Of a stretch of 64,000 bases of DNA, positions 41,745-54,755 are shown piece by piece. A program made the position numbers and the translations under genes. This DNA is from Amphiduros pacificus. Its lineage: Eukaryota > Annelida > Polychaeta > Phyllodocida > Hesionidae. The notes beneath the pieces were generated by a model. It did no database searches, was not told the origin of the DNA, and saw nothing but the letters and a program-made list of their open reading frames with translations. The stretch spans positions 25,312,162 to 25,376,161 of the forward strand of contig OX439003.1 of NCBI GenBank assembly GCA_949316495.1. Reading direction: 5' to 3'. Every line of letters begins with the position of its first letter. The stretch's first letter is position 1.

Positions 41745-44700
41745 ACATCTTGGTTCCACCACTCTGACTGTTTATTCCTTGAGTTGCATTGTATTGTGTA
41801 AGCCTTTTAGGGATCGAGTATCGGAAAAAGTAAAACAGTTGGGTCCTTTATCACACTACGTTAAAGACTCATGAACCGTGTCGGTTCTTTAAGAAAACCA
41901 CACGGCAAATGTTTTCTATTTATACGTTTGTACTTCATTCTTTATCTTCTGCTCCCCTTCGATACATTGTCAGGTGCTAAATACAAGGCAAAAAACTTGT
42001 GGATGTATTACCAAGGTCAGCCTAATGCTTCTAATTCACCAGGAAACTAAAATGATACAATGCATATTCCTGCAGTGGGCTTTGTCAGCGGAAGGGTTAG
42101 GTTACCAAACTATGCAAGGAGATAAACTTAAGACCAAGGAAATTATAGCAAAAAATCGTTCATATTACGAGCAAATGACTACATTATAAAATGATTTCAA
42201 TAACAAGATTCTGAATTAATATGCCACACCATGGTAAACGTAAAATAATGGTCACCATCAAAATATAAAATATATATTGCAATTTATTCTTGTTATTCTT
42301 ATAAAAAACACAGGAATCCAGTAAACCAAAGACAGCAATAGTTCCTACTGTTGATGCATTTTGTTTTGAATTTTGTCAAGGTGCTGTGTTTCTGACCTCC
42401 ATTATACGTCACGATGACATCATGAGATACACACTATCATTTTAGTAAACAACACATTATATGTCAATAAATTATCATATGCTTTCACAAAATTATTTTA
42501 CTTGTTAATCATTCGGGATCACAACATTTTTTATGATCAGTATACATAAGAATGATATAATCCTGTATTACATCTTAATATTTCAAAATAAAAACCAGAC
42601 CAATCCAAGATTGTACCTGACCCGGTTCATGATAAGCTTTGTTCCCTCCAAGGTCAGCAGATGTTTCGCTATATAGTAGGGTGACCATGATCTCTCCAAT
42701 CACGTGTCGAAATACATCTTGTTTTGAACTGAACCCACATGAGACTTAGCTTTCTCATTATTAATACCATAGTAAACATAACCCTGTGAATGAGGTTACC
42801 ATTTGTGTGATCAGATTCCAACAACCAATATTATAAGTTATGGCAAATAAAAGAACATACATTATGTGTTGACCACTTCTGTATGGCACAATAATTTGTT
42901 ATAAATGCTTTTTGTCCTGTGATTTGTGATGCGTTACAAGGACTCTCAAAAGTTGATCACCATCAGTGAGGCAAAACCACATGTTAGTGTGGCTACCGCT
43001 GACCAGGCTTGAGATCGGATACCAGCCTGCCATTACCTGGTGCCATATCTCAGGCAGCCATTGCTAACTATTGTGTGGTTGGGTGGCTATAACCCCTCCA
43101 GGCATTACCCAGTAAAGCTCCATAAATTACAAAGGGTCTGTGCCGAGATCAACAAATCCTATTCAGCCTGACATAACGGCAACATGTTTCGCCATTGTAA
43201 GTGTAGAAACTAAACTATAAATAGAACCAAACAAACAGGTGTAAATAAACTAGGAATATAAACAATTTTGCGAAATTCTTGAATAATCATATACAGTTTT
43301 ATCGCCAACATTTGATATACATGTCAGCATTCGTATATTTAGCAAACAACGTTAGTCTGACTAACATAATTTTCTATTCATCGCAAGACCATCAGTGAAA
43401 ATAATCCCAGTGATTTGTGTATAGATGAACTTATACCGCAGAGTAATAAAACTAGGGTCTACAGTTTGTAGAAATGAAGATGTTATTTCAGCTCTGCTGA
43501 CCTGCTTGTTAAAGACGGGTCTCAGAGGGACGATGCGTCTGAGTGGAATATTGTCCACCATTGACCTTATTTTGTGTTCGCATGAGAGCAGTGAATTGCC
43601 TGGGTGAGGCACTCTTACCTGAACCACTATATTTGTAGTTCAGGTAACTCACACTTTTCAGAGGTGATACATTAAAGGGTGGATGGCAGGACAAAGGTGG
43701 TAAGTAATTTGTGTGTGTGGCAGTGAGAGTTGGAGTTGCTTTGGTGAAGCTGGCATTAGTGTCCATCAAGCTAGCACACTTGTGTAGGGTGGCCACATTA
43801 AGGATTCTCTACCTCCTTCTCAATACATCCCATTTTCTCTCTAAGCATGGGCAAACTCCCACAGTTTACACACTCTCTGCCAGGCTATGGCTTACAAATT
43901 CCCTTCTTTAATGCTATAAGATCTAGCATCTCTACGAACCAACAATGGTATGCTACTATCCCAAGGCACACTTTGTATATACACCTATACTATTGGCTAT
44001 GCAACCCTTCTTGATCACTTCATATTGGACACTTATCTTAAACATTTTATATTGGCTACTTTATATAACGTAAATTATCAATAATTCGCCACTTCGATCA
44101 ACCACACTTTCCTTTGCAAACATTATCATAACCTTATTCCTTTGAAAACATTATTTCATTTGTATATACTTTGTAATTCAATTGTATTTAATATCACACT
44201 ATCTACAGCCACACTACTGTGTTTCTTTCACCAATGTCAGGTTCACAAGCTTTTAAGAGCAATTTCCAACTCAGAATCTACACACACTAAGCATTTGCAC
44301 TAGTTCCTATACATTGAAGTCATGGTCATTCTTCTCAAACTCAGAACCCCTTCGCCATAGTCTAACTTCATTCTTAGAATAATCCAATCATGTGTATGCA
44401 TTTTCCGATCTGGCATCTCCGCCCAGCTGCACACCCCAACTGAGGCCTACAACTACTCCCCGCTCGTCCCCTCATTTTCCTCCCATGACATTTCCATGAT
44501 GAAGTTTTCTCTTTGGTCATGGTTTAATTGCTCTCCATTCTTCATTGTGGGTGGGATTAGGGCCTGCTAAAACAGATTGGGGCACTGTCCTAGGCTGTAT
44601 TCCTGGCTGGCAGGAGGACAAATAATGGCATTTGGTCTCCCTAGGGGACCCACCACATTGAGACCACTTCCCTACTAACTTTTATGGTCATTTGGATTGT

Positions 44701-45739
44701 AGATTTTGGTTGCTGTTGACATTAGCATGTGGATGACTTGTGAGAGTGAGCAGAATCAAGGCTCACGTGACCTAGTGAATTCAACTCTGCAGTGTTAAAT
44801 AAAGGTTCATTCACAATTGACAAATGATTGATGCCCACTTGACATGATCATGATCTGTGATCAGGTTGTCTGCACACAGAAATATGCAGTATGTCAGAGA
44901 GTGAGGTATAGTTCACCCTGACAGCCATTGCATGTCTCTTAGAGGAATGATCAACATGTCTCATTTCACATGATTAGTGCCTCATCGACATGTGGTCCCA
45001 ATACACTCATTAATAGGTATCAAATAAAGCGTTTGAAACAGTGTTGACTTGATGTAGTTAAAACCTATTCACTACCATGACCTAAATGCACCAATTTGGC
45101 TTTATCCTTGACAGTTATTATTGAATAGAATCTACAGAAATCTGAACTGTATGCCTTCGTATCAGTATTACCTTACTATTTGTTATTGAAAATCATATTA
45201 GTCAATTAGTCAATTGGAATGATATCAAAACCCTAATTCATCGAGACATATTGCTTACAAGAAAGGTTTCTCCTGTAAAAGTATATATCTGGAGCTCATA
45301 GAAATTACATTCACATTTGTAAACACGTGTTAAGCTATGGAAACTTGGCGTTAATCAAATTAGCAAAATACCTAAAAACATAAGTTTTATTCATGTGAAG
45401 TTATCCTTTTTCTTTTTTTGTTTGAACATGAATGTGGTCATCTTTCAAGACCTACTTCCCTTTGGCAAAATAGAATTCCACATCTCCTCCTTGAACCTGT
45501 CACAAACAACAGACTCTGAGGTATGAAGATACATCTCAAGTAACACACTTAAAAGAGTGCCAATTTTACTACATCGTGGGAAAGGTGTTCTGGACACCAC
45601 AGCACACTAATTTGTCACCATCATGACCTCATTTGTCGTATGTCTGACCTATATCCGGGCAACATCGGAGAAAGCACAATACATTGGGGCCTTTTTCGAA
45701 TAAACATTTGACACTGACCAGGGAACTGCACACAGACAC

Positions 45740-45946
45740 AAAACAGGAAAGTAGAATATGACCTCAAAACAGGAAAGTAGAATATGACCTCAAAACAGGA
45801 AAGTAGAATATGACTTCAAAACAGGAAAGTAGAATATGACCTCAAAACAGGAAAGTAGAATATGACCTCAAAACATGAAAGTAGAATATGACATCAAAAC
45901 AGGAAAGGAGAGTATGACCTCAAAGGAGAGTATTATGACCTCAAAA
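45740..45946. repeat. 26-bp minisatellite
   Basis: About seven to eight copies of a 26-base unit with the core GGAAAGTAGAATATGACCTC. The first copies are nearly identical, and the last two are shortened and diverged. Confidence 0.94.
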
Positions 45947-47711
45947 GTGGACACAGGAACAGTTCGCCAAGCAAAAGAATAATAGAATAATGGAATGTGG
46001 CACACTTCAAAGATTCCGATAAAGCCTATTGGGTTTGAAGTTGTGTATTCAATCTGTTCTAAAACCCATGTAATTACACTTCAAATATTAAAACATCTGC
46101 CAAGAGATACTTGTCCGTGCTGTCTAAAGCGTTGAATCAAAAGTGTTCCTCCGAGAATTGTCTTTGATCAGGAGACAAGATATCTATCACAGATTCTACA
46201 TTATGCTCGAGAAGCTTAAAACCCACGTCATGTCACTGTTCCATATCAATAGTTTGCAGAGTTATGGGAGTGATAGACAGCAGAACATCAACCAAAGTGA
46301 GCATTTGGAGGGGATAAGTGAAAGCTTGATTAGAATTGAAATGATCACAAAGAGACTCAACACAGTACAATGACAAACGTATGTTGTCCATGTGTTTTAA
46401 AATTGCTGTGTCTTGAAATTTGACAAAGAAAATCTTAAAAGTTCTATTCGATTTCACAGCTGACATACGAAGCGAATTTTGGGTGGCATAATGAGGTGAG
46501 GTGGCTGCCATGTTGCCAAGAGACATCATATCGAGGCTCCATGCTGTGCACAAAGGCAGCGACCCGTTGCAACATATCTGTCTGACGGGACATCTATCCT
46601 AGGCGTTGGAGCGCTGTAAATAGACCGCCGATATGAACGTGGTAACTTGGACATAGACTTAAAGAAGACGATACATTCGCAAGCTTGCTGATGGCTGCCT
46701 GAATCTTGCAGTGTTGGTCCATTTCATTTCAGACATCATCTCGTTCCATCACATATTCTCGTGTGTGTGTGGAATGCCCCCACCGAGACTTTACAGCAAA
46801 CTGTGTGGGCCAGGAAATGACACCAAGGCTTTGAGGGATACCCCGACAAATTCTTCCTTCCCTTCCATCTCTTGTCTTTTCCTTCGGTAAATCTTGTGTT
46901 TACCCCCAAGGCCTTTCTGTCTCAGTTTTATCAGGCCATTGCTTTATTTAGCTGTTCGTCCGTTCTTGTTTGCTTTGAAAAAGCGGAGCCTAGCTATGGG
47001 ACATTCCTATTCACTTTGCTAAGTCAATGGATTTAGTTGAAAACATGAAAGACAATTTAACCACCTGCTGTCCAAACTGACAATTTTGTGTAAACCTACT
47101 TACTAACAAGATCACACAGAGAAAGCTGCACGTATAGGGGAGATATTCCACAGGACCAGAGTCATGAGATTATCTATCCTGTGTCGTTCTATTTTCTTTT
47201 TCTCTGATCGCTGCATTATTAAGATTAAATAGAGAAGCGATAATGAGTTGGTACCTTTTAATCCCAGCATGCTTCTACTGTTGTGATCAGAGCAATACTT
47301 ACGTCAGTCAGGTCAGGGGGCCTGTATCAGAGCTCTACACTTATCTGCCTAATTTACCCACAGCCATGTACAAGGGCTAATGAACTGACATTGGCGTGTA
47401 ACCCAAGCTACATTTGCCATTTAGATGTGTAGGGGCAATTTATCGGACCTGGCCTTTTCATTGTTCAGTGTTAAGGAATAAACAGCACTAAGCATCTGAC
47501 CATCACAAATATATTTGTAGGGTGTTATTCTTGTTGCCGTAGTCATATATATTTCCACGGTGATCTTTTAGTGTTCTATGATATATAGTTTAGTTCTGTG
47601 AATAGGAAGATAAGGACCATAATTGTGATTATGATGGATAAACAAACATTGACAATGAAGCACATGCCCATGGTATATCAAGGGTATAATAATAGACCTC
47701 ATCTATGTTGC

Positions 47712-47798
47712 AGTGAGAGAAAAGGCCCAAAGCTGTCCACGTGGCACTGAGAGAAAAGGCCCAAAGCTGTCCACGTGGCACTGAGAGAAAAGGCTCAG
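47712..47798. repeat. 34-bp tandem repeat, 2.5 copies
   Basis: A unit containing GAGAGAAAAGGCCCAAAGCT appears twice exactly and once in part. The partial copy diverges at its end. Confidence 0.95.
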
Positions 47799-49349
47799 AA
47801 CTGGAAGACCAAAATACCCATCTTTGAGGAGATTATCTTTCCATATACATATTACGTACATGACAAATAATTTAAAACGTCTAATAATTTGTTTTTGTAC
47901 CAAACTCTTATTCAGCCAATATTCTTTTGGATCGGACTGGACACATCTTTATGCTGAGCAAGGTATGCAACCTCTCTAAAATTCACATTGTGCTCCAATA
48001 TGTACGAATGGTTGGTCGCATTTTGAGGGCCCACTAACAGTTTGTTAGAGGGAGTCGTTTGTCTCCATATTCACTATGTCTGACATTCCTCCATCCTAAA
48101 ACAGTACGTCAATTCTGTGTGACACTTTGATGAAGACTACTCCTGTGAGGCTCTAATAATAAGTTTTTTCTTGTTCCATGGTATTTCAACCGTTCCCTGT
48201 GGCCCAATGCTATTGAATATTTCAAACACATGTCTGATAGTCTGATCACAGAAATCTGCTACAGATACTTACTCAAGTGTTAATCTAATAGTTGACTAAG
48301 GAATGTCTCCCAGATGTTTTTGGCACTGTGCTTTATTGCTGCTGGCCAGCTAGGACCGGCGTTGGATAAATGGATAACATTGACGAGTAAACCATAATCA
48401 TAAAGAAACCAAGATGCAAGATGGAAAGCTGTGCTCATGGGCAGACGACAGAACAAACAGATGAGGGTGATAATATGGAGATGTGCACAGACGCTAATAT
48501 ATCTCAAAGCGAGGCTTGACACATGGAAGGAAAGCAGCTAATATGTCATGTGACCCTTCATTTGTGCATGGTCTCTATGGACTGGCGAGCTGGTGAACTG
48601 GCTGGCTGGGCTGATGGTAGATCATGACCACCATACACAAGTAGGTGAGCAGCTCTAAGCTTTTGCCATTGGCCTTCTACACTGGTTTGTACACCATAGT
48701 TTGATCAAGTGAATCATGGATCCCATGGGGCATCCCTACAGCTTACTCAAAACTCAACAGAAACAATATACACACCAAAGTAGCTGAGGAATATATCAAT
48801 AAGCTTGGGCAATCTGGGCATGAAGGTCAGCCTACAAGAAAGTGCAAGGAGATATATTCAATGGACTTTCTTTCCCCAGGAAATATATTGGCTCTTCTGA
48901 TGTTGAGATAGTTTGTGTTGTCCTCTGAATTTGAAAGTTTATTCTTATCTGAAAAAAAAAAGGTTTTCAAAATGATGATTAATGGCACGAAACAATATAA
49001 AAACCATGAAACAAACACCATTTCGCAGAAATGTGATAGGACAATTCCTTTATTATAATTTCCTTTTTCATATCAAACTGTAAATTGAGTTGGTACGGTA
49101 GTCACAAGAGGAATATCACAAGTTGATTAGTCTTTGCCTGACATGTATCAAGCACAGCTACATGTAATTCTCACACATAAGTAGACCAGGGGTGACACTG
49201 ATAACATGGTAATGCTGGCTGATTAGTTCACTTCATTTATCTGTATATGTCTGAAGATTGACGATGTGGCGATCCTTATATCATATTACTTCATTAAAAG
49301 CATATCTATAATGATTATTGATGATATGATTCTAAAGATCTTATATGTC

Positions 49350-50010
49350 GGCATATTAGTGATGTTGTAGTTCCCATCTGGTCAGTATATTAGTTATGGT
49401 TGTTAAAATGTGGACGTCATAGTTCCCATCTGGTCAGTATATTAGTTATGGTTGTTAAAATGTGGACGTTATAGTTCCCATCTGGTAAGCATATTAGTTA
49501 TAGTTGTTAAAATGTGGACGTTATAATTCCCATCTGGTCAGCATATTAGTTATAGTTGTTAAAATGTGGACGTTATAATTCCCATCTGGTCAGCATATTA
49601 GTTATAGTTGTTAAAATGTGGACGTTATAGTTCCCATCTGGTCAGCATATTAGTTATGGTTGTTAAAATGTGGACGTTATAATTCCCATCTGGTCAGCAT
49701 ATTAGTTATAGTTGTTAAAATGTGGACATTATAGTTCCCATCTGGTCAGCATATTAGTTATGGTTGTTAAAATGTGGACGTTATAATTCCCATCTGGTCA
49801 GCATATTAGTTATGGCTGTTAAAATGTGGACGCTATAGTTCCCATCTGGTCAGCATATTAGTTATGGTTGTTAAAATGTGGACGCTATAGTTCCCATCTG
49901 GTCAGCATATTAGTTATGGTTGTTAAATGTGAAGTTACAATTCTTATCTGGTCAGCATATTATTCATGATTATAAGTTGACTTTATAGATCTCATTTTGT
50001 CAGCATATTA
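49350..50010. repeat. 52-bp minisatellite
   Basis: About 12 units of 52 bases with the cores TTCCCATCTGGTCAGCATAT and GTTGTTAAAATGTGGACG. The middle units differ at only a few positions. The first copy and the last two or three are more diverged, the usual pattern for an array that grows internally. Confidence 0.95.
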
Positions 50011-51363
50011 GTATTTGACAAGATAAATCCATAGATTCCAAACAAAAACTCTATCTCATTTCTTGATGCATTATATTAGCAGGACAGACTGAAACACTGG
50101 AATATGCAAAGAACCTGGAGGATAGCGACCAATTTCAGCCCATGGGTTGTTTAGGGAACTTCCATAATTTACTCAAAGGGGTAACTTTAAAGTGATGTCT
50201 GTAAAACATTTGAATTGCAGAATAATTTGGGTCTGGCATAAATCTTCATATTCCTGTTCAGGACAAATTTGATTTTCATTTGAAATTGCCATAGAAAAAG
50301 TATTTCAAATACGATTGATTTTCCCTTCAACCTTACAAGAAAGGACAGGTCCATTCGTGATATGGAAATTGAAAGCCAGATTTCTCCATAATCGGTGATC
50401 ATACGACGAAACTCAACAAAGTGTAAAATGGCGATTGCAGATTTGTGACAAGCCACTTAACAAATATGGAACGATAATCCGCAGCCAGATTAATAAGGCG
50501 ATCAATAAAACAAACCTCAGAGGTGTGAAGAACAGGCAGCAAGTGTGTAATCCCCTGATTACCAGGAACCAAGCCTAGGAAATTGTTACTATATATATGG
50601 TGTACACACATTTGTATCTGCCTGGTGATAAGTAGATCCTGATGACCACGCGTGATTAAGTGAGATTAACTCGACAGGCGGAGTACATGCAACCCGATCC
50701 GACATCATTAACTGCATAATTAATAAGATGGGTGCATTCCAAGAAATAATAAGACACCTCAGTTACTTAAAACATTACAAACAGCTGGGGGTAAATGGGA
50801 GCCATAGCACGAATCATTAACCTGTACACAGTGGCGTATCTGAGGGAAGTCTACTGGTGGCCGTGGTGTGATTACATAAGTCCAATATGGGAGGTGTAAG
50901 ACCGCCGACTTGCCGGTGTCTTACATTACAAGTGGACCGATTATCCGGCTTATCTGCCTACAGACAGCAACAGATGCCGCCGAGGTATGGGCAGGAATCG
51001 GCGATGAAGCTTGGGAGAAAGATTTTGTCTAATACTATTAGCATTACAGCAGGACAACAGAGGAATCAAGGAACATGTGCAGTCAATGAATAAGATTATA
51101 TCTAGCACAAAGCTCCCAGGCAGAAAAGCTTTAATTAGCACCTTCATTTAAATATAAACCTATAAGTCCTGGTTTAAAGACGTTATGAATGCCACACAGC
51201 TTCATTACATTAATTATGCCAGGTATTGTTCCTATTGTCAGACAAATATGACCTTAGTGAAACATAAGAACGTGAATAGCATTTGGTAATCTCTTCTATG
51301 GGGGGATAAGATAACTCATAATGAAATACAGAATCTGTTAAACTAGATCGAGACTGAGAAGAA

Positions 51364-52625
51364 TTTGTTTCCAGAGGAAGCAGATTTATATGCTGTGGAG
51401 GTAGGGCAGAATCAGGGATATAATAACATGTACTGAACAAGTTTCCAGAGGAAGCAGATTTATATGCTGTGGAGGTAGGGCAGAATCAGGGATATAATGA
51501 CATGTACTGAGCAAGTTTCCAGAGGAAGCAGATTTATATGCTGTGGAGGTAGGGCAGAATCAGGGATATAATGACATGTACTGAGCAAGTTTCCAGAGGA
51601 AGCAGATTTATATGCTGTGGAGGTAGGGCAGAATCAGGGATATAATGACATGTACTGAGCAAGTTTCCAGAGGAAGCAGATTTATATGCTGTGGAGGTAG
51701 GGCAGAATCAGGGATATAATGACATGTACTGAGCAAGTTTCCAGAGGAAGCAGATTTATATGCTGTGGAGGTAGGGCAGAATCAGGGATATAATGACATG
51801 TACTGAGCAAGTTTCCAGAGGAAGCAGATTTATATGCTGTGGAGGTAGGGCAGAATCAGGGATATAATGACATGTACTGAGCAAGTTTCCAGAGGAAGCA
51901 GATTTATATGCTGTGGAGGTAGGGCAGAATCAGGGATATAATGACATGTACTGAGCAAGTTTCCAGAGGAAGCAGATTTATATGCTGTGGAGGTAGGGCA
52001 GAATCAGGGATATAATGACATGTACTGAGCAAGTTTCCAGAGGAAGCAGATTTATATGCTGTGGAGGTAGGGCAGAATCAGGGATATAATGACATGTACT
52101 GAGCAAGTTTCCAGAGGAAGCAGATTTATATGCTGTGGAGGTAGGGCAGAATCAGGGATATAATGACATGTACTGAGCAAGTTTCCAGAGGAAGCAGATT
52201 TATATGCTGTGGAGGTAGGGCAGAATCAGGGATATAATGACATGTACTGAGCAAGTTTCCAGAGGAAGCAGATTTATATGCTGTGGAGGTAGGGCAGAAT
52301 CAGGGATATAATGACATGTACTGAGCAAGTTTCCAGAGGAAGCAGATTTATATGCTGTGGAGGTAGGGCAGAATCAAGGATATAATGACATGTACTGAGC
52401 AAGTTTCCAGAGGAAGCAGATTTATATGCTGTGGAGGTAGGGCAGAATCAGGGATATAATGACATGTACTGAGCAAGTTTCCAGAGGAAGCAGATTTATA
52501 TGCTGTGGAGGTAGGGCAGAATCAGGGATATAATGACATGTACTGAGCAAGTTTCCAGAGGAAGCAGATTTATATGCTGTGGAGGTAGGGCAGAATCAGG
52601 GATATAATAACATGTACTGAGCAAT
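51364..52625. repeat. 74-bp highly homogeneous minisatellite
   Basis: About 17 units of 74 bases, each containing GTTTCCAGAGGAAGCAGATT and GTGGAGGTAGGGCAGAATCA. Nearly all copies are identical by eye. Differences are a few single bases, for example CAAGGATATAA in one copy near 52376, and small changes in the edge copies. It is the most uniform large array in the window and lies in cholinesterase intron 1. Confidence 0.97.
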
Positions 52626-53842
52626 TCCACTCAGATGTAGAAACCCCATTTTACTCTCAATCGATGCATGCCTATTTGATGTGAGCTTTTTTAAGGATTA
52701 AAGTTTTTCATCACTCTTCAGTGACATCAAATGACAAGCAGTGTAGAAAATCTTCAAACGGCATTGATAGTGACAAAGACAGATGAAACAACTGGTAATC
52801 TGCAGTGTTCAGTTACTATAAAGTATGTTAAATATCGACCACATCGTGACAATAATCAATCTTCAACTTCAATACCACACACAGACAGTGCCCTGTTTGC
52901 TGGCTGTCCCATGAAATGAATATCGCAATGAATATCACTGAAACAACATTACAAGAGATCAATGAATCCCAATGACTTTTGAAAATCATATCTACGGCCA
53001 TAACTGTTGTTAGCGGTGATGAATAAATATCTCCTATAAATATCCCCAAATATCTCATTGTCGAAACACTGTCCGATATTGTTTACAGCATAAAACCTTG
53101 GATTGGATGTTGAAGAACGCCAAGCTATTATGCCCTTGCTACTCGATGTATTTAACGATCCTCCTGATTAAGGCATGTTGATTATAGTGATAAAACCGGA
53201 TAATAACATAGGCCGGTAGCAGACTCCGGACCAAATGATGGGGCTCTCTCTGATGGATGCCTGAGCCATGGCGGGTTGACGCGGAGAGGTCGGGAGGACA
53301 AGGGACGGACCGCGTCAGCTGTCTATAATAACTATACACCGCAATGATGATCCGTCTTGATTATGCCAAACCTAGCTGCTACCAGATTTACCAGATTCAA
53401 AGACGCTTATATTTACAAATGTACATCACAGTATATAAGAATGAATATTCGGTTGTAAATAAAAAGCGGGTCCTGTGATTGAAGACAAAAGCGGGCGTCA
53501 CCATGGGCTTCATGAGAATGTTGGCATAGTGAGTTAATGGATAAGATGACCCAAAATATACATTTATCTACCAAATGGAAAATGATTGACAAAACATCTT
53601 TTGTGTTTTACAGAGATATGGGAACTAAAGCATAAGTGAAACATTTGTATCTGATGGGTTTATAATGGACACATCAAGAGACATCAAAGTCCGTCTGACC
53701 CATATCCACTTCTCAATCACCAGTACAATGCAATGTTAAAGGTGGGAATTTGACCAGCCTCCCCTCTCCTCTATACAGGCCTGGCCATGCACTCATACCA
53801 AACCTAATACTTTTACCTGAATTATAGGTCTATCGCAAAATT

Positions 53843-54755
53843 ACATAAGGTATGCTTCATAGTGGTGTGTGTGTGACAATCGTGTCTCTGAGAGGCTGTT
53901 CATAAGGTATGCTTCATAGTGGTATGTGTGACAGTTGTAGTGTCTCTGAAAGGCTGTTCATAAGGTATGCTTCATAGTGGTAGGTGTGACAGTTGTAGTG
54001 TCTCTGAGAGGCTGTTCATAAGGTATGCTTCATAGTGACAGTTGTAGTGTCTCTGAGAGGCTGTTCATAAGGTATGCTTCAAAATGGTATGTGTGACAGT
54101 TGTAGTGTATCTGAGAGATTGTTCTTAAGGTATGCTTCAAAATGGTATGTGTGACAGTTGTAGTGTATCTGAGAGATTGTTCTTAAGGTATGCTTCATAG
54201 TGGTATGTGTGACAGTTGTAGTGTCTCTGATAGGCTGTTCTTAAGGTATGCTTCATAGTGGTATGTGTGACAGTTGTAGTGTCTCTGATAGGCTGTTCAT
54301 AAGGTATGCTTGAAAATGGTATGTGTGACAGTTGTAGTGTCTCTGAGAGGCTGTTCATAAGGTATGCTTCATAGTGGTATGTGTGACAGTTGTAGTGTCT
54401 CTGCGAGGCTGTTCATAAGGTATGCTTCAAAATGGCATGTGTGACAGTTGTAGTGTCTCTGAGAGATTGTTCTTAAGGTATGCTTCAAAATGGTATGTGT
54501 GACAGTTGTAGTGTCTCTGAGAGGCTGTTCATAAGGTATGCTTCACAGTGGTATGTGTGGCAGTTGTAGTGTCTCTGAGAGGCTGTTCATAAGGTATGCT
54601 TCATAGTGGTATGTGTGGCAGTCGTAGTGTCTCTGAGAACCTGTTCATAAGGTATGCTTCATAGTGGTATGTGTGACTATTGTAGTGTCTCTGAGAGGCT
54701 GTTCATAAGGTATGCTTCAAAATGGTATGTGTGACAGTAATAGTGGCCCTGAGCA
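53843..54755. repeat. 58-bp minisatellite
   Basis: About 16 units of roughly 58 bases with the cores TTCATAAGGTATGCTTCATA and GTGTGACAGTTGTAGTGTCT. Copies vary at several fixed positions (CATAGTGG versus CAAAATGG, and CTGTTCAT versus TTGTTCTT), so sub-families can be followed along the array. One unit near 54030 is shortened. Confidence 0.95.

Noticed and set aside
53735-53752. Another TTAA-type element end, TTAAAGGTGGGA
   Set aside because: Only a short match to the terminal repeat of the 38.4-kb element, with an extra base and no inverted partner nearby.
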